A stretch of 64,000 bases of DNA from Pyrinomonadaceae bacterium (GTDB lineage Bacteria > Acidobacteriota > Blastocatellia > Pyrinomonadales > Pyrinomonadaceae): positions 62,001 to 126,000 of the forward strand of contig JAVEDP010000024.1 of the NCBI GenBank assembly GCA_030841085.1. The letters are read 5' to 3'. The notes under the pieces are model-generated. The model was not told where the DNA came from. It searched no databases and saw only the letters and a program-made list of their open reading frames with translations. Position numbers and translations under genes: made by a program. Shown piece by piece: positions 36,454-45,839 of the stretch. Position 1 is the first letter of the stretch; every line of letters starts with the position of its first letter.

Positions 36454-37347
36454 ATGATGCGAATTCATCTATCACGCTACTTGGTTGTCGGGCTGCTTCT
36501 TGGGATTCTGATCATACCGGCACCGCCGGTAGAGGCACAGTTTACAGTCTGGGACCCGACAAATTATGCCTTGCAACTCGCGAAGAAGATCGAAGAGGCC
36601 AACCGTTGGCTTGAAACTGTTCGGCACTACACCACGATGATTGATAAGACGGTGCAACAGCTCACCACCATGCAGGGCGTGCTCCGCAACGTCGATGAGC
36701 AACTGGCGCGCAATGTGCGACTGGTGCGATTCGTCAGCAGTGTGGGCCAGATCGTGCGCGGCTCATACCAACTCAAACGACAGCTTGAAGGGATGATCCG
36801 TTACCGCATCGCGATGCTCAAGAGTATTGATGATCGGTTGCGGAACGGCATCTTCGACCCACAGCAGGATCTCAATGATCTGGAGAACTATTTGAAATTC
36901 ACGATCGGTCGCTCTGCTGACGAGACGGTCGCGCGCTTGGATAAGCTGGCCCGCAATGACAGCCAGCTCGAAAGCTGGTGCGTGCGCCGCACTCAAGTCC
37001 AGAAGGACCTGGCAGTCGCTCGTGAAACCTTGAAGCAGGCCGAGCAACAACTAGAAGCCGAAAAGAACAAGCCTGATGTGGATCAGTCCAACGTCGCTCA
37101 CCTCAACGATGTCATTCTCCAGCAACAGAAGCTCATCTCCGAACTTGAAAAAGAGCATGCCGACTTGCAGGGCAAGATTACGGAGCGCGCCGCCAAGTAC
37201 GGTCTGCGATTGCAGGACATGGAGAACTTCGCCTTCTCGATTATGACCGTCAACGACGGTTGGCTCACCTTGCAGCAAACTAAAGATCAGATCGAACGGA
37301 CACTGACTGATCTCATCATCGATGCTCAACCTAGGCCGCACCCGTAA
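36454..37347 (+). CDS. trbJ: TrbJ/VirB5-like periplasmic protein
   Basis: The start is put at ATG 36454, just after GTGAGG, because a signal peptide then begins at once (MMRIHLSRYLVVGLLLG); the ATG at 36436 is also in frame and overlaps the virB4 stop. The mature protein begins near QFTVWDPTNYALQLAKKIEE, the hallmark start of TrbJ proteins, and is a long helical protein with a coiled coil (residues about 190-245). It is expected at the pilus tip or in the periplasm. Confidence 0.82.
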   Translation: MMRIHLSRYLVVGLLLGILIIPAPPVEAQFTVWDPTNYALQLAKKIEEANRWLETVRHYTTMIDKTVQQLTTMQGVLRNVDEQLARNVRLVRFVSSVGQIVRGSYQLKRQLEGMIRYRIAMLKSIDDRLRNGIFDPQQDLNDLENYLKFTIGRSADETVARLDKLARNDSQLESWCVRRTQVQKDLAVARETLKQAEQQLEAEKNKPDVDQSNVAHLNDVILQQQKLISELEKEHADLQGKITERAAKYGLRLQDMENFAFSIMTVNDGWLTLQQTKDQIERTLTDLIIDAQPRPHP

Positions 37348-37366
37348 TGATGAAGGCGAGAAACCG

Positions 37367-39385
37367 ATGTCGAATACAAAGTATCAACAGCGCAGATTTC
37401 GTTTGATGTATCCAGTCATGTTCGTCTTATGCAGCGCGCTGACTGCTCATGCACAGACGCCTGCGCCCAGCGGACCGACGCTTTCGGATCACATCGCGCG
37501 TCTCAGCCTTAAAGCGTCTGAGCTTCTTCCCTATCTTCAGCACGAAGTGCTTAGCCACATTCAGGATTGGGTCTACGGCATTGCGGTGGCGGTCGCGGTG
37601 CTAGTGCTTCTGTTCAGCTTCCTGCGCCTATGGCGCGAAAACTCCGGGGCCAACTCTAACTTGGTTTTCTTTTTCCTCCGCTCGCTTTTCTTCTTCGGGT
37701 TAGTAGGCTCAAGCGTCTGGATCATCGGCCAGATGGCCGCCACTGGAAGAGAGATTGCCGAAGGTAATGAAATGAACGGTAGCGCTGGTCGCTCACTGCT
37801 CTTCGAGTTTTATAAAGCGCAGCGGGACAGCTTTAACGAATCTTACGAGAAGATGACGATGGGCACTTTTACGGTCAAGGTTGACGGGCGGGATTTCACA
37901 GTCAGGCCCAACACGGCGACGACCGGCACGTTCGTCGGAGTGCTTTATGATAACGAGGGTACGATCAAGGACCTCGACAAGAAGCTGAACGACTCTTCCT
38001 ACACGCTGCCAACCCTCTTCAACTGGCTAAACGCTTCCCGCACCATTCTCGAGGCGGGCGACTTCTGGCTGCTGCTGTTGGGAGGCGTGCTGGTTCTGGT
38101 CTTCAAAGCTGCCGCTCCTCTAATGATGGCCGTCGCTATCGATCAGAAGCTCGCACACAAAGTGTCGTATCCGTTCGTCTGGGGCGCGGGCGTTTTAACT
38201 TTGATCTGGCCTGCGGTGAGTTACTTCATTCGCGCGCTCGCTTATCTTTTCGGCAACATGGCTATGGCCCTCGGCGATTCGGAACCGCTTTACAACTGGG
38301 ACTACTCCACGATGTACGCGATCAAGAGCAACTTCGCTTCGCCCGTGCATACGGTTGCAATTGCCGCTTTCATGATGACGATTGCCGGGGCTTGTTTATG
38401 GATCTCGCCCTATCTGGCTTATCGCTTCTCGATGGGCCAACTCTATGAGGGTGTCTCGGCTGCTATGTCGCAGTTCGCGGCGATGATTATCGGAACCGGC
38501 GTCGAGGCTTATAGCACCACGGCTGCGGCCTCCATAAATCAGGCAGCGCAGAACACTCAGGCCCAAGGCACGTACGATTCACAAACCATCGAAGCCAGGG
38601 CCAACAAAGAATCGGGGATGTTGCGCAATCAGGCTGGCTTCATAGCGGGCAAAGCTCAAGCACTCTCATCAGCACAGGCCAGCGCCGGCGCGTCCATGGC
38701 TGCCGCTCGTGCAGGCGCTAGTCAGGCCTATACCATGTTCGGCAGTGCCAACCGTGGCCTCGCTGGTTACAACGAGAATATGTCGCAGATTGGAACTCAG
38801 CGATCCATTAGAGACAACAATACGCTCAGCACTCGCCAAGCGCGTGAAGCCAACACAGATTCGCGGGTCGGGCGCAAACAAGAATGGTCAAGAGGCTTGA
38901 ATAGCATTCCGTTGGTTGGTGGTCCTATCGACCTCGTTCGTGAAGGTGTCTCTGGAACTGTGTCTTCTGCGTCGGGCGGCACATATGGGGCGCTGCCATT
39001 AACTCTACATCAACGCGGTTACGACTCTGCCCGAATAGACTCCACCGCTGGGATGAACGCGAACGCCACGCAAAACTTTACCGAGGCACAAAAAGTTGAT
39101 CGCCAAACTGGTGACCGGATGGCCGCTATCTCCATGCAACAAGGCAGAGAATCTGCTGGCGCTGCTTACGCTGCCGCTGGCACCTCCATCGCGGGGCATA
39201 GAACGGCGCTAGGCATCAATAACCAGGCCACTCAGATTGATTTCACGGGCCGGATGAACAGTGCCGGGATAACTCACACAGCGGCTGTTGATTCTGCCAA
39301 GCTGCAGGCCATCTCTATGATAGTCAGCCGCATGGGGGCCAAGTTGGCCCAGGACATCGAGAGGGGCATGGAGATGCGCTATTGA
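37367..39385 (+). CDS. trbL: TrbL/VirB6-like polytopic T4SS protein
   Basis: The ATG at 37367 follows AAGGCGAG and starts a signal-like sequence (FRLMYPVMFVLCSALTAHAQ). The 672-residue protein has five or more membrane helices in the first half (for example IAVAVAVLVLLFSFLRLW and VHTVAIAAFMMTIAGACLWI). An Ala/Ser/Gln-rich tail follows that looks coiled and disordered. This is the TrbL/VirB6 layout, the central inner-membrane channel component. It closes the plus-strand operon and is followed by a hairpin. Confidence 0.8.
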   Translation: MSNTKYQQRRFRLMYPVMFVLCSALTAHAQTPAPSGPTLSDHIARLSLKASELLPYLQHEVLSHIQDWVYGIAVAVAVLVLLFSFLRLWRENSGANSNLVFFFLRSLFFFGLVGSSVWIIGQMAATGREIAEGNEMNGSAGRSLLFEFYKAQRDSFNESYEKMTMGTFTVKVDGRDFTVRPNTATTGTFVGVLYDNEGTIKDLDKKLNDSSYTLPTLFNWLNASRTILEAGDFWLLLLGGVLVLVFKAAAPLMMAVAIDQKLAHKVSYPFVWGAGVLTLIWPAVSYFIRALAYLFGNMAMALGDSEPLYNWDYSTMYAIKSNFASPVHTVAIAAFMMTIAGACLWISPYLAYRFSMGQLYEGVSAAMSQFAAMIIGTGVEAYSTTAAASINQAAQNTQAQGTYDSQTIEARANKESGMLRNQAGFIAGKAQALSSAQASAGASMAAARAGASQAYTMFGSANRGLAGYNENMSQIGTQRSIRDNNTLSTRQAREANTDSRVGRKQEWSRGLNSIPLVGGPIDLVREGVSGTVSSASGGTYGALPLTLHQRGYDSARIDSTAGMNANATQNFTEAQKVDRQTGDRMAAISMQQGRESAGAAYAAAGTSIAGHRTALGINNQATQIDFTGRMNSAGITHTAAVDSAKLQAISMIVSRMGAKLAQDIERGMEMRY

Positions 39386-39451
39386 CTTAGGCTCAATCAT
39401 CGAAGGGAATATCCAAGATTGCTGAGCGCTCCCGGCACTCCGTCAGATCAT

Positions 39452-39481
39452 CCGAACTCCGTTCCGCAGAACGGAGTTCGG
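39452..39481. terminator. Hairpin after the virB2-B6 operon
   Basis: A perfect 13-pair stem (CCGAACTCCGTTC) with a CGCA loop lies 66 bases after the trbL stop and between convergent genes. It is followed by A residues rather than T on the plus strand, so terminator function is likely but not certain. Confidence 0.5.
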
Positions 39482-39541
39482 AAAAATCTCTCATTATGAA
39501 GCCACATCAGATCGTGGGCTCACTCGCGGTCAAAACAAACA

Positions 39542-40006
39542 TTACGCGCGCGGTAGATCGCGAACTTCTGACGTTGTCCCACACTGTAGCCATATCCATG
39601 AATGAGTCCATTTATCGAGTCTTTCCGGATATTTCTTTCTAGCTTTGGTACACCGGACAAGATCCCAACTGACAATCGCAGAAAACATGACAAACATTAT
39701 GGCATTCACAAGCAAAGCAATTTGGGTTTCGCCATAATCTGACCCCTTTCTCAGATAGATACTCAAGAGCCATAGCAAAGTTGAAAGGAAAAGAAAACTA
39801 AATAGGATCACGAAAACAGGAAAAGGCTTTTCCGGTGGTGAGGTAGTATTAACCACACTGTTTCGCTTGGGTCTTATGAACAAACCTAGAGGACCGAAGA
39901 TCATTAATTTGACAAAGCGACCCCACGAACTAATGCCGATGTTGTAGGAGGCGTGGGCCATCTCAAATGTTTTCATGTTTTGCGAGCCGCAACGTGAACA
40001 CTCCAT
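39542..40006 (-). CDS. Membrane protein with N-terminal zinc-ribbon-like cysteines
   Basis: A 154-residue protein beginning MECSRCGSQNMKTFEM, with one CxxC pair as in small zinc ribbons, and two to three membrane segments (about 63-83 and 92-113). It stands alone between the transfer operon and the helicase gene. No known partner; function unknown. Confidence 0.6.
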   Translation of the reverse strand: MECSRCGSQNMKTFEMAHASYNIGISSWGRFVKLMIFGPLGLFIRPKRNSVVNTTSPPEKPFPVFVILFSFLFLSTLLWLLSIYLRKGSDYGETQIALLVNAIMFVMFSAIVSWDLVRCTKARKKYPERLDKWTHSWIWLQCGTTSEVRDLPRA

Positions 40007-40111
40007 AACTTTGTCCTTCTTCCTTCACCTGCCCTACAGCAGAAGAAACCTAACTGTAGTATGCCGTAGAGTTGCGGCATAACCCGCAAGTATTTTGCAA
40101 GACACCTGCTT

Positions 40112-43100
40112 TCAAGCAAAATCAAAAGCTAACTGCGTTTCAAAAATGGGCTGCTTTAGCCAAGGAATCGAAACGACTTCTTGCCCTAAGGGAAAGATCG
40201 CTGTCTCTGCTGAACCCTCTTCCGCTCCGACCGCTTGCGTCGAAGGCTCTTCTGCGTGAAGTCGTGGGCTAACATGATTAGCCGGTTCGTTAGCTGAGAC
40301 TCCCTTTTCAATCGCAACGATCCATTGTTCAAGGTCAACAATGTTCGCCCTGACGATTCCTGACTCTAAGACCGTATCCGAAGTGTCGGACGGAATCTCA
40401 CTTTCCGCTTCGTCGGTGGCAATCACGGGGTAACGGTCAAGCAACGAAGTAAGGATTTCAATTCCGTTCGTCTCATCGCTAGGAACGAAAAAGCGCTGCT
40501 TCCAATTGATTTGCTCATTGATAAATCCAAGCTCGCGAAGTTCGGCGAACTTGTAGGGGTCGGCTCCGATTAACTCAATGGCTGGCTCGGAGTGAATCGA
40601 CCCTCTACGAAGCTTTAGATTAGAAGCGAGGATTATCTCGTCGCCTTCGTCAAGCACCGCGTAAAAGATTTCGTCTGGCTCTCGGAGATCGCGCGTTAGG
40701 CCAATCGACCGCAAAACTGCTCCGACATTATCAGGTGGTATTTGAATGCCAACGATCCTTTGCTGATCCTCGGTAATTACTCGTACCACTCGCAGGCGGG
40801 CATCGTCGTTCGTTTTTAGGCGCTGCCAAAGCGGAATGATTGCCCCGCTGATAATGTGAGTTTCGAGCGTTTCAATCGGCGGAATGCTGGCATGTTTCTC
40901 TGTCCACCAGTTACGCGCTCGATCCGGTGCCACTGCTTTGTACTTCTCGCTAAGCTCGCTATCGTGAATGTAGGCCGCGTGTGCTGCTTCCGGTTTCCAA
41001 ACTGCGAAAGTGCGATAGCTGTTGCCCGTTGCCGGATCGGTATGGCGTCCTGATTCAACCGCCAAGATAAAGTGGCCGTTCTTTCGGTGGCGCAGGAAAG
41101 CGCCGCTCTTACGTTGCCTTGTTGCCTCTGCTTCTTCGAAGCTGACTGCCCTGGAAGGAACGTCAACCTCAAGAGTGTAGTGAGTCGTTTGCGCTTGGGT
41201 GATCTCGTCTGTGTGAACCACGCTCGGCGGAACTGCGACTCTAACTGCAAGGGCCTTAATGTCAGTTACGCCTTCGTCAAACGTTCCGTTCGCTTTGGCA
41301 TATCGTACCGTCTGATCGAACAAGTCAGCGAAGTAGTCAAATAAGGCGTTCTGTTGCTCAACCTCTAACGCCAGTACCCGGTTAAGAAACCTCGGCACGT
41401 TGTATTCATCTTCTTTGCGTATGTTCTCGCCACCGTCTCGATCTCGCACTAGCAAGCCTATGTCTCGCAAAGTCTGCCTTGGGTTGTCGAGTCCTGGCAC
41501 GTTCTCGCCTTTCATGATGCGGCGCAACGATAGACTCAAGGCGGCTCGGCCTTCTTCCGTTTCAAAGTTGTACTTTGCGAGGTCGCCGTTATCTGCTGCA
41601 CCTCGGTCGCCTTTCGTCAATGCTCCGAGACTGCCAAGCCTACGCGCAATTGTGGAGCTAAAACGCTTCTCCCCGCCAAGCTCAGTTGAAAGCAAAACGT
41701 ATTCTGGAGGTACTGCCTGATCTGATCGGTGTGTGCGGCCAAAGGTCTGCATCTGTTTGTCGGCGCTCCAGCCAAGTTCAAGCGTGATATGTACGCGGCG
41801 CTGGCGATTTTCGGCTCGATTGGAAGCGTGAAGAGAAATTCCTGTTGATGCTGCGTCGCTAATGATCGCGATCCGCTTCTTGGCGGATTGGAATTGTTCC
41901 ATCTCGTAGATATTCGTTCTGTCCATCGCTACACCTTCGGGCGCTCGCTTCTTGTATTGCATCTGTCCAGTGCGCGAATCTCGGATAAGGCGGCGCGTTC
42001 TCCCTGTGAGTTCTGCAACCTTGCTCTCTCCAAAGTGATTGACAAGCTGGTCAAGCGGATTTTCGGGAAGCTCTAAGGCGGAGAGTCCGTCAATCAACTC
42101 CTGTTTCATTCGCAAGGCTTCCTTGCTCTGTACAGTATTACCTTGTGCGTCTTTAACGGGCACTTGGATTGTTTTGCCGGTGCCTGGGTCTGTGACGTCT
42201 TGATAGAGCGTCGTCGGGAACCCTCGATCAACCATCGCGGCAATTACTTCACGCGGCGAGAAGTCCAAGTCCTCAAGCATTCCACCGTTAGCGGTGGCCT
42301 TCGCTACCTGTTCGCGTGTCCTGGCTTCTCCCGTTCCGACAAGCGAGATCACGATTGACTTACCCTCGCTCAACGCTGCCTCACTTTCCGCAATTACGCT
42401 CGGCACTTTGAAAGCGCAGATTACTTGTCGGAAAAACCGCTGATGATCTCCCCAAAACCTATTTAGAGCAGTTGCACGGGCACGGCGCCCACCGTTTGTG
42501 ATTAGTAACGCTTCGTCTATGTTGCGCAAGACTGCTTGCCACGCTGCGGCTGCGTGGTTGTACATTTCCCTTTGCTCAGGTGTGAGACGGTGAATCCTTT
42601 CGCGATACTCAACCGCTTTTCTGCTCTGAGGACAAAGGCCGAAAGAGATCGATCCTGACAGGTACATTCCAAGTGCCTTCATATCGCGGCTGACCATTTC
42701 CATTGCGCCAACGCCGCCTGATTCGATCTCCTGCATAAACTCTTGAAAGCCGCCTGGGAAGCTCGTGCCGATGCCCCACAATCCAAGCCGGATCATATAA
42801 GCCATGTTGCGAACGTCGGTCGCTCCTGTCGCTGACGAATAAACGACTCGATAGTCTGGATTGCGCTCCGGGTCTTGTAGATCAATAACTGCTTGGCCGG
42901 TGAGTGTTGGTTCGCCGAAACCGCTTGCAAGGGCATTCTTTGCTTTGTGCGCCTCGTCGAATATGACTACGGCGTCTGTGCCTAACCATTTCTGAATCTG
43001 ATCAATTCGGCGCTCGCCTGTTTTGGCGGCGGCGATAAGCGAAGAATAAGAGCTAAAGATTACGCCTCGCGGTAGCGTGATCTCTGCGGCTGCGGGATAG

Positions 43101-44575
43101 TCATTGATACGGCCAAGCGGAATGCTCTCAAGTCCTAAGTCCGTAAGATCGCGTCTCGTCGCTTCTAGTAAGTCGTTGTTGACTGAAAGCCACAACGCGC
43201 GCTTACGTCCTTGATTGAAGTTATCGGCAATGATGCCTGCAAGTATTCGACCCTTGCCGACTCCTGTTCCGTCGCCGACAAAGAAGCCAGCTCGCGATCC
43301 GTCTGCTAATTGCTGCTCGTGTCGCTGGCCGGCATAGATAACGCGCTCTAATTGAACGTCGGATAGTCGGCCTTCGGTGATGATCTCTGCTGCAAGGTGC
43401 GGCCTGTAGGTAATATCTGGCGCAACGACTGCCGCCATTGATGATGATTCAACGATTACGGCCGGATGCGGTTTGCCGCCTCTCAACTTTGCTGGCGAGT
43501 AAGAGACAAATAGATTTTGCTTCGCTTCTTCTGTCTCTCTGTCGAAGTTCTGATCTGTCGTCGTGTCGGGCCGGTCGGCAATGTCGCTCAATGCTCCCCA
43601 GGCATCCTCTATGGTTGCGGCATCGCTCCAAACGATGTTCTCAAGCTGTTCTTTCCAGTTGTCGCCGGGCGTCTTTCCGGTCTTATCAATGACGAGAATT
43701 TGCAGATCGAAGGTGGTTCCGTACTTTCCATATTCGTTGCCGTTCAAATGAAGATTGGCGCGGACGTTGTAGGCCTTTGCGATACGCTGCCACCATTCGC
43801 TAAAGGCGCTCACTTGAAAACGCATTCCTTCGCCAGTGATAGCAACTAAACGCCCGCCTTGCTGCAACCGTCTAAGCGCGCTCTCGATGTGTCGCGCTCC
43901 GTAGAGTGCTGAATGCTTCGCTACTCTCCCGCCTGTCGCGCTGAACGGTGGATTCATCAAGATCGCCGTGGGCTGAATCTCGGCGGGTAAGAGGTCGTCA
44001 ATGATCTCGGCGTCAAGCTGGTAGGTTTCAAAACCTAGCTCCTGCTTGAGTAGCGCATTACGGCGCGGGTTGATCTCGTTGCAGATACTTTGTGCGCCAA
44101 TAGAACGCGGCCAGATCGCGAGGCTTCCCGTTCCGGCTGATGGCTCTAGCACTATGTCTGTGCTCTGCGGGTTCAGAATTCGGGCTGCGAGGTATGCGAG
44201 CGTCGGCGGTGTCGAGAATTGTTGTAGCTCGGTTTGCTCTAACGTGCGGTCGGATTGTCGCGCTAGTCGCTTCGTCAACGGACGCAATATGGATGCAAGC
44301 GCATCGGATACGTCCATCTGCATTAGCTCTCGCGCCTGGCTGTCGAGATACTTGTTGACCGCAAGTTCTAAAGCGTCATAGGCGTCGCGTGATGTGTACC
44401 TACCTTGTGCGCGAGTCCCGCTAAAACTCCTATCGGCGATCTCCGTTAGTTTCGGATTGTCAAAAGACTCTCCGGCGCGTAAGCGTTCCTCTAGTTCGGC
44501 TACAAGCTCATGAGTTCCCGCGACAAGCTCAGTTGCCTGTGGTGTGCGCGTGGGTATAAAGTTCTGGCTTAGCAT
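40112..44575 (-). CDS. Methyltransferase and strawberry-notch-like helicase fusion
   Basis: The start at ATG 44575 follows AGGAG at eight bases; 1487 residues. An N-terminal adenine methyltransferase domain has DIVLEPSAGTGSLAIW and, near residue 206, the catalytic ILMNPPFSATGG. An SF2 helicase follows with GDGTGVGKGRILAG near residue 431 and VIFDEAHKAKNA near 536, plus a C-terminal helicase lobe with IAIISDAASTGISLHASNRA. Proteins of this build are common on plasmids and ICEs, next to antirestriction genes, and are thought to protect or remodel incoming DNA. Their exact activity is not settled. The ardC-like gene lies just upstream in the same direction. Confidence 0.82.
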   Translation of the reverse strand: MLSQNFIPTRTPQATELVAGTHELVAELEERLRAGESFDNPKLTEIADRSFSGTRAQGRYTSRDAYDALELAVNKYLDSQARELMQMDVSDALASILRPLTKRLARQSDRTLEQTELQQFSTPPTLAYLAARILNPQSTDIVLEPSAGTGSLAIWPRSIGAQSICNEINPRRNALLKQELGFETYQLDAEIIDDLLPAEIQPTAILMNPPFSATGGRVAKHSALYGARHIESALRRLQQGGRLVAITGEGMRFQVSAFSEWWQRIAKAYNVRANLHLNGNEYGKYGTTFDLQILVIDKTGKTPGDNWKEQLENIVWSDAATIEDAWGALSDIADRPDTTTDQNFDRETEEAKQNLFVSYSPAKLRGGKPHPAVIVESSSMAAVVAPDITYRPHLAAEIITEGRLSDVQLERVIYAGQRHEQQLADGSRAGFFVGDGTGVGKGRILAGIIADNFNQGRKRALWLSVNNDLLEATRRDLTDLGLESIPLGRINDYPAAAEITLPRGVIFSSYSSLIAAAKTGERRIDQIQKWLGTDAVVIFDEAHKAKNALASGFGEPTLTGQAVIDLQDPERNPDYRVVYSSATGATDVRNMAYMIRLGLWGIGTSFPGGFQEFMQEIESGGVGAMEMVSRDMKALGMYLSGSISFGLCPQSRKAVEYRERIHRLTPEQREMYNHAAAAWQAVLRNIDEALLITNGGRRARATALNRFWGDHQRFFRQVICAFKVPSVIAESEAALSEGKSIVISLVGTGEARTREQVAKATANGGMLEDLDFSPREVIAAMVDRGFPTTLYQDVTDPGTGKTIQVPVKDAQGNTVQSKEALRMKQELIDGLSALELPENPLDQLVNHFGESKVAELTGRTRRLIRDSRTGQMQYKKRAPEGVAMDRTNIYEMEQFQSAKKRIAIISDAASTGISLHASNRAENRQRRVHITLELGWSADKQMQTFGRTHRSDQAVPPEYVLLSTELGGEKRFSSTIARRLGSLGALTKGDRGAADNGDLAKYNFETEEGRAALSLSLRRIMKGENVPGLDNPRQTLRDIGLLVRDRDGGENIRKEDEYNVPRFLNRVLALEVEQQNALFDYFADLFDQTVRYAKANGTFDEGVTDIKALAVRVAVPPSVVHTDEITQAQTTHYTLEVDVPSRAVSFEEAEATRQRKSGAFLRHRKNGHFILAVESGRHTDPATGNSYRTFAVWKPEAAHAAYIHDSELSEKYKAVAPDRARNWWTEKHASIPPIETLETHIISGAIIPLWQRLKTNDDARLRVVRVITEDQQRIVGIQIPPDNVGAVLRSIGLTRDLREPDEIFYAVLDEGDEIILASNLKLRRGSIHSEPAIELIGADPYKFAELRELGFINEQINWKQRFFVPSDETNGIEILTSLLDRYPVIATDEAESEIPSDTSDTVLESGIVRANIVDLEQWIVAIEKGVSANEPANHVSPRLHAEEPSTQAVGAEEGSAETAIFPLGQEVVSIPWLKQPIFETQLAFDFA

Positions 44576-44665
44576 CAATCTTTCTCCTGACCGGATGAAG
44601 TGTTGGTGTGGTGGGTCAGGGAGCGTTGACGCGCTCACCTGACCCTTTCGCTTGCACAACAGATT

Positions 44666-45490
44666 TCAGTTTGCGTAATCCGTTGCTCGCTCTCTGCTTG
44701 GTCGGCCCGCGCGAATGATTTGATCGGCGGCGCGAAAGATTTTCTGTGCGCTCTTTTCGGGGATCGCATCGGCGTTGAAACCGACTCCCTGATAAAGCCA
44801 GTTTTGGATATAGCCGCGACAATAGTCGGCACCTTCAAGAGCCAACGATTCGCAGCACAAAAGCGCAACTGCTTCCGCTTCTACTTCGCGCAAGTTTCTT
44901 GGGGTCGTTTCGGTATCGGCGAAGTCGGCTTCTGTGGTGTGGCCAAGAATGACGTGTGCGAGTTCGTGGAAAAGTGTTTTGTATGGAAGTTGGGCGACGG
45001 GGTTAATTGCTATTTGGCGCTGGCGAGCAAAGCCCTGACAGTTGCCGTCAGTCTTATCGAATGCGACCCGTTCAATGCTGAGCGCTGCAATTGCTTTCTC
45101 AGAATCCCACTCTGGAATCGTGGTCGGTTCAAGTTCTCGTCCCTGCGTCTGGCTAAGGACAAACCATCGCGGCTTATAAGCAAAGCTCGTGAATGTGTGT
45201 TCCTCGTCGGATTCTTCCTCACGTTGCTTGCGAGTGATTGGCATGCAAAGCGTCAAAGCCCGCTCGCCACGCTTTACAACGCGCCCTAGTGTCTGCCACT
45301 TCGGAAAGGTATTGATTGGCCCTGGCTGTAGTCCGCGCAGATGGCATTGCACGAGGGCGAGAATTTGATTGCCGATGCTGTAGTTATGAAAAGCGGAATA
45401 GGCTTCCATGATGAGGCCGGGTTTGTTGACCGCTTCCACGAGTAAAGCTGCCCACTTCGGAATGTCTGCTGATTGTCTTTGGTTCTCCAT
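44666..45490 (-). CDS. ardC: ArdC-like antirestriction protein
   Basis: The start at ATG 45490 follows AAGGAG; 274 residues. The N-terminal part has YSIGNQILALVQ and the GERALTLCMPI segment of the ArdC single-strand DNA-binding domain. A zincin-type metal site HELAHVILGH lies near residue 175, with the downstream EVEAEAVALL glutamate. In ArdC proteins this shields incoming single-stranded DNA from host restriction after transfer. It is encoded just upstream of the methyltransferase-helicase. Confidence 0.88.
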   Translation of the reverse strand: MENQRQSADIPKWAALLVEAVNKPGLIMEAYSAFHNYSIGNQILALVQCHLRGLQPGPINTFPKWQTLGRVVKRGERALTLCMPITRKQREEESDEEHTFTSFAYKPRWFVLSQTQGRELEPTTIPEWDSEKAIAALSIERVAFDKTDGNCQGFARQRQIAINPVAQLPYKTLFHELAHVILGHTTEADFADTETTPRNLREVEAEAVALLCCESLALEGADYCRGYIQNWLYQGVGFNADAIPEKSAQKIFRAADQIIRAGRPSRERATDYAN

Positions 45491-45839
45491 TGTCTTTGCT
45501 CCTTTTTGCTGTCGTAGTGTTTTGGTCTTTAAGAGAAGGTGTTTCCCCCTCGTAGAGACGTTGGCTACGACTGGGCGCTTGACCGCGCACACCTGTGGCG
45601 GAACGCAGTGGAGCACTTGGAGCGAAGCGCAGAGTTGCGCGGGCGGGCTGTCGTGGACAATGAGAACGAAGAGGGGGAAACTAAATGAAAGCTTCTCGGT
45701 CGTAATGGAACGGAGGGGAATGTAGCCCGAGGCTATTACTGAATCGGGTAAGGTCCTGCGTGTTTACTTTCCAGCGACAATCGCTTAGAAACTACAATTG
45801 CTTTGAGTTTGTAGGTGGTGCGCTGAGATCCTCATCTCC
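45491..45839. other. Divergent intergenic region
   Basis: About 350 bases between the ardC start and the CHAT gene start. It should carry the promoters of both. I see no convincing repeat or RNA; short frames here lie over the ardC leader. Confidence 0.4.
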
